The notes below the pieces were generated by a model. It saw only the letters and a program-made list of their open reading frames with translations. It was not told where the DNA came from and searched no databases. The position numbers and the translations under genes were made by a program. Positions 30,795 to 33,404 of a DNA stretch of 33,404 nucleotides are shown one piece after another. This stretch comes from Nocardia otitidiscaviarum NBRC 14405 (GTDB lineage Bacteria; Actinomycetota; Actinomycetes; Mycobacteriales; Mycobacteriaceae). The stretch is taken from the NCBI RefSeq assembly GCF_000308635.1, contig NZ_BAGD01000270.1:1-33404 (forward strand). Reading direction: 5' to 3'. Position 1 is the stretch's first letter. Each line of letters starts with the position of its first letter.

Positions 30795-33032
30795 ATGCTG
30801 GACCACGGCACCGAATCCGCACCAGAGCTGTCCACCACCGGGTTGGTCGCCGCGCTCGACGATGCCGGGCTCGGTGCCGGACGCGGCCCGCGTTCGCGGC
30901 CCAGCGTCCGCCGACTGGGTGGGGGCTGGGTGGAGCTGCCGCCCGCCGAGCCGATCGATCCGCGCACCGCGGTCCTCGCCGAACCGGTTGTCCGAGAAGA
31001 GAAACGATTCTGCTGGCGGTGTGACGAGCCGGTCGGCCGTTCCACGCCGGCCGTCCCCGCCACGGCATCGGGCGAATGCGAGATCTGTGACGCGCCATTC
31101 GATTTCCGGCCCGCGCTGGCGGAGGGCGATCTGGTCGCGGACCAATACGAGGTGCAGGGCTGCCTCGCCCACGGCGGTATGGGCTGGGTGTATCTCGCGA
31201 TCGACCGCAATGTCAGTGATCGATGGGTGGTGCTGAAAGGGCTGATGACCTACGGCGACTTCGAGGCCCATGCGGTCGCCGTCGCCGAGCGGCAGTTCCT
31301 GGCCGAGGTGTCGCACCCCAATATCGTGAAGATCTACAACTTCGTTCAGCATCAGCCCCCGCACGGGCAGCCGTGCGGCTACATCGTGATGGAGTACGCC
31401 GACGGCCGGTCGCTGGACGACATCCTGCACGCGGCCGCCCCGCATCGGCTCTCGGTCGCCGAGGCCATCGCCTTCGTCCTGGAAATCGTTCCGGCACTGG
31501 AGTACCTGCACTCCAACGGCCTCGCCTACAACGACCTCAAGCCCGGCAACATCATGGTCGGGGAACGGGTCAAGCTGATCGACCTCGGTGCGGTGGCCGC
31601 CATGGATTCGGCCGGATATCTCTACGGCACACCGGGTTTCCAGGCCCCGGAGCTCACCAGCACCGGGCCCACGGTTGCCTCCGACATCTACACGGTCGGC
31701 CGTACCCTGGCCGCGCTGACCCTCGATCCGGCGGCCCGCCGGGCGCGTGGCGGCAACGACGATCTGCCCACCCCGATCGAGCAGCCGGTGCTGCGGCGCT
31801 ACGAGGCGTTCTACCGGCTGCTGCTGCGGGCGACCGATCCCGATCCGGCACTGCGGTTTCCGACCATGCAGGCGCTGCATACGCAGCTGACCGGCGTGCT
31901 GGCCACCGTGCTCGCGACCGACACCGGCGAGGAGTACCCGCAGGCGTCGACCCTGTTCAGCGCGCAGCGCACCAGTTTCGGGACCACGGCGTTGATCGCG
32001 CCGACCGACAGCCTCGCCGACGGCGTGTACCGGCACGGGACCCTGGACGCGTCCAGTGTGGTCGCGGCGCTGCCGGTGCCGCTGACCGATGTCGACGATC
32101 CGAGCGTGAATCTGTCGTCACGGTCGCTGCCCAGTGATCCGCAACAGGTGCTCGACACGCTGCGGATGGTCGCGGAGTGGTCGCAGGCCGGCAAGATCGA
32201 CACACCGGCCTCGTACGAACTGGAGGGCGCACTGGCGGAGGTGCGTGCGTATCTGGATATGGGCGATCCGGTCGCCGCCAGGCAGCGGCTGGACCGGATC
32301 GCGTCCGACAGTCGCGCGGACTGGCGTATCGCCTGGTACCGGGGTGTCGCGGCCTTGCTGGCGGAGGACTTCGACGAAGCATTCACCCGATTCGACACGG
32401 TGCACACCAGGGTGCCAGGGGAGCTCACGCCCTCTCTGGCTCTGGCCGCGACTGCTGAACTCCTTCTGCAGGAACGGATTTCACTGTCGGAGACCGAACC
32501 CGCCGATGAACACGCCGGGCGCTGGCACGAGGTGGCGCTGCGGTATTACACGATCGTCTGGCGCACCAACCGCAGCGCGGTCAGTGCCGCTTTCGGCATG
32601 GCCCGCCGCTTGGCGGCCGCCCGCGATCCTCTCGCGGCGGTAGCGGTCCTGGACGAAGTGGCACGGACTTCGAGCCTGCACGCGCTGGCCCGGATGACCG
32701 GCTGCGTGCTGCTGGTGTCCCGGCCGCCGGCCGAGCTCGAGGAGTCCGACCTGCACGCCGCCGCGACTCGGGTGCGGGAGTTGCCCGCGGACGAACCGCG
32801 CGCGCAGCAGATGCGCGTGCTGGTGTTGAACGCCGCACTGATGTGGCTGACCACGCGGCGCGGTCCGGAGCGCCCGCAGACGACGCTGCTGGGTGTGCCG
32901 TTCACCGAAGACGGCGTGCGCCACGGCGTCTCGGAGTCCCTGCGACTGCTCGCGCGCAAATGCGACGACCGGATGCACCGCTACCATCTGGTCGACCTGG
33001 CCAACCAGGTGCGACCGCGCACCTGGTGGTAG
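30795..33032 (+). CDS. pknG: PknG-type serine/threonine protein kinase
   Basis: 745 residues (M. tuberculosis PknG has 750). Residues 1-70 are a disordered regulatory tail. A rubredoxin-like metal site follows: C73-x2-C76 then C95-x2-C98, with the same 18-residue spacing as in PknG. The kinase domain (about 115-385) has a Gly loop LAHGGMGWVYLA, ATP-binding K148 in VVLKGL, the PknG-specific catalytic loop YNDLKPGN (D247) instead of HRD, and DLG (D263) instead of DFG. The C-terminal 330 residues are TPR helices (YLDMGDPVAARQRLDRIASD, WYRGVAALLAEDFDEAFTRF). PknG is soluble, senses amino-acid status through its partners, and regulates 2-oxoglutarate metabolism by phosphorylating GarA. Its usual partners glnH and glnX are not seen beside it here. 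The ATG has a GGGAGGGGG ribosome site. The next gene overlaps or follows closely, suggesting an operon. Confidence 0.95.
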   Translation: MLDHGTESAPELSTTGLVAALDDAGLGAGRGPRSRPSVRRLGGGWVELPPAEPIDPRTAVLAEPVVREEKRFCWRCDEPVGRSTPAVPATASGECEICDAPFDFRPALAEGDLVADQYEVQGCLAHGGMGWVYLAIDRNVSDRWVVLKGLMTYGDFEAHAVAVAERQFLAEVSHPNIVKIYNFVQHQPPHGQPCGYIVMEYADGRSLDDILHAAAPHRLSVAEAIAFVLEIVPALEYLHSNGLAYNDLKPGNIMVGERVKLIDLGAVAAMDSAGYLYGTPGFQAPELTSTGPTVASDIYTVGRTLAALTLDPAARRARGGNDDLPTPIEQPVLRRYEAFYRLLLRATDPDPALRFPTMQALHTQLTGVLATVLATDTGEEYPQASTLFSAQRTSFGTTALIAPTDSLADGVYRHGTLDASSVVAALPVPLTDVDDPSVNLSSRSLPSDPQQVLDTLRMVAEWSQAGKIDTPASYELEGALAEVRAYLDMGDPVAARQRLDRIASDSRADWRIAWYRGVAALLAEDFDEAFTRFDTVHTRVPGELTPSLALAATAELLLQERISLSETEPADEHAGRWHEVALRYYTIVWRTNRSAVSAAFGMARRLAAARDPLAAVAVLDEVARTSSLHALARMTGCVLLVSRPPAELEESDLHAAATRVRELPADEPRAQQMRVLVLNAALMWLTTRRGPERPQTTLLGVPFTEDGVRHGVSESLRLLARKCDDRMHRYHLVDLANQVRPRTWW

Positions 33033-33046
33033 TGCTGGGTGAACCG

Positions 33047-33404
33047 ATGACACGCCTGATCGACTACACCTTCGACGGAACCTGGCTGACCTATGTCGAC
33101 GAGCGACAGCTGTCGGCTCAGCTGCGGCAGCGGCTCGAGCAGCGGCGGGCCGCGGGGTATCCGCCGGTCCACCAAGGGGTCACCGGGGGCGGCGATTCCG
33201 TCGTTGTGCTGGGTGCCGCCGGTGTGCTCGGGGCGGGTGCGCTGCTGCTGCTCCTCATCGGCACGGGACCGTCGTGGCTGTGGGGCCTCGTGCTCGCCGC
33301 GGCGGTCGTCGCCGCCGGTGCGACGCTGCGCCGCACCGCGCGTTCCACCGTATCGCTGACCGCGAGTGACCGGCGCGCTGTGGCCGCCGCGACCAGGCGG
33401 TTGT
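33047..33404 (+). CDS. Start of a two-helix membrane protein (runs off the right edge)
   Basis: At least 119 residues are visible; the 3' end is outside the window. Residues 1-50 are cytosolic and charged (LTYVDERQLSAQLRQRLEQRR). Two membrane helices follow at about 51-72 (VVVLGAAGVLGAGALLLLLIG) and 77-93 (WLWGLVLAAAVVAAGA), and a basic stretch comes after. The ATG at 33047 is 14 nt after the pknG stop. An in-frame GTG at 33032 overlaps the stop (TAGTG) and is an alternative start. The position recalls PknG partner membrane proteins such as GlnX, but the visible sequence shows no GlnX feature, so I give no function. Confidence 0.65.
   Translation, partial: MTRLIDYTFDGTWLTYVDERQLSAQLRQRLEQRRAAGYPPVHQGVTGGGDSVVVLGAAGVLGAGALLLLLIGTGPSWLWGLVLAAAVVAAGATLRRTARSTVSLTASDRRAVAAATRRL

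Noticed and set aside
30656..31210. Upstream extension of the SPFH frame on the minus strand
   Set aside because: It runs through the divergent promoter and the start of pknG on the other strand. Its translation is low complexity and the domain begins at 30655.

Overview
The window is high-GC DNA from a mycolic-acid actinomycete, most likely Nocardia or a close relative (Mycobacteriales). I infer this from gene content. It holds a complete ESX/type VII secretion locus with EccA, PE-like, PPE-like and EspG genes, and a PknG-type kinase. There are no rRNA, tRNA, CRISPR or insertion-sequence features.

Layout. (1) Bases 1-4644, plus strand: the end of a Pro-rich protein, a YbaB/EspL-like protein, a 613-residue protein with an EspC-like N-terminus, and a 742-residue acidic protein with a Gly-Asp/Asn repeat. 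These look like ESX-associated or substrate genes. (2) Bases 5030-8052, minus strand: an NlpC/P60 cysteine peptidase, then a CpnT-like WXG100-domain protein with a long disordered tail and no toxin domain. (3) Bases 8169-27927, plus strand: an accessory protein, then the core order eccA-eccB-eccC-PE-PPE-esx-esx-espG-(ParA/EspI-like)-eccD-mycP-eccE, then an EspR-like HTH regulator and a membrane protein with a discoidin-like domain. The order matches mycobacterial ESX-3, but the ParA/EspI-like gene recalls ESX-1 and eccE is much longer than in ESX-3. Many junctions overlap (ATGA, GTGA, TGATG), so the core is probably one translationally coupled operon. (4) Bases 27934-33404: a zinc-ribbon membrane protein, a convergent MerR regulator, an SPFH/zinc-ribbon protein, a divergent pknG, and the start of another membrane protein.

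Working together. EccB, EccC, EccD, EccE and MycP would form the inner-membrane secretion machine. EccA and EspG would handle PE/PPE cargo in the cytosol. The Esx pair, the PE/PPE pair and the WXG-like proteins are the probable substrates.

Main discovery. A 16-bp palindrome, consensus TTCCCAC-NNN-TGGGAA, occurs at six places, each just upstream of a gene start: before the 613-residue gene (500-515), in the 8053-8168 divergent region (8109-8124, nested in a second exactly concentric dyad), before eccA (9312-9327), before the PE/PPE/esx genes (16760-16775), just after the HTH gene (26776-26791), and between pknG and the SPFH gene (30700-30715). This looks like the operator of one regulator that co-controls the secretion machine, its substrates and PknG. 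The EspR-like HTH protein is the leading candidate. Two site-linked genes also appear to be leaderless, with a -10 hexamer exactly 7 nt before the ATG.
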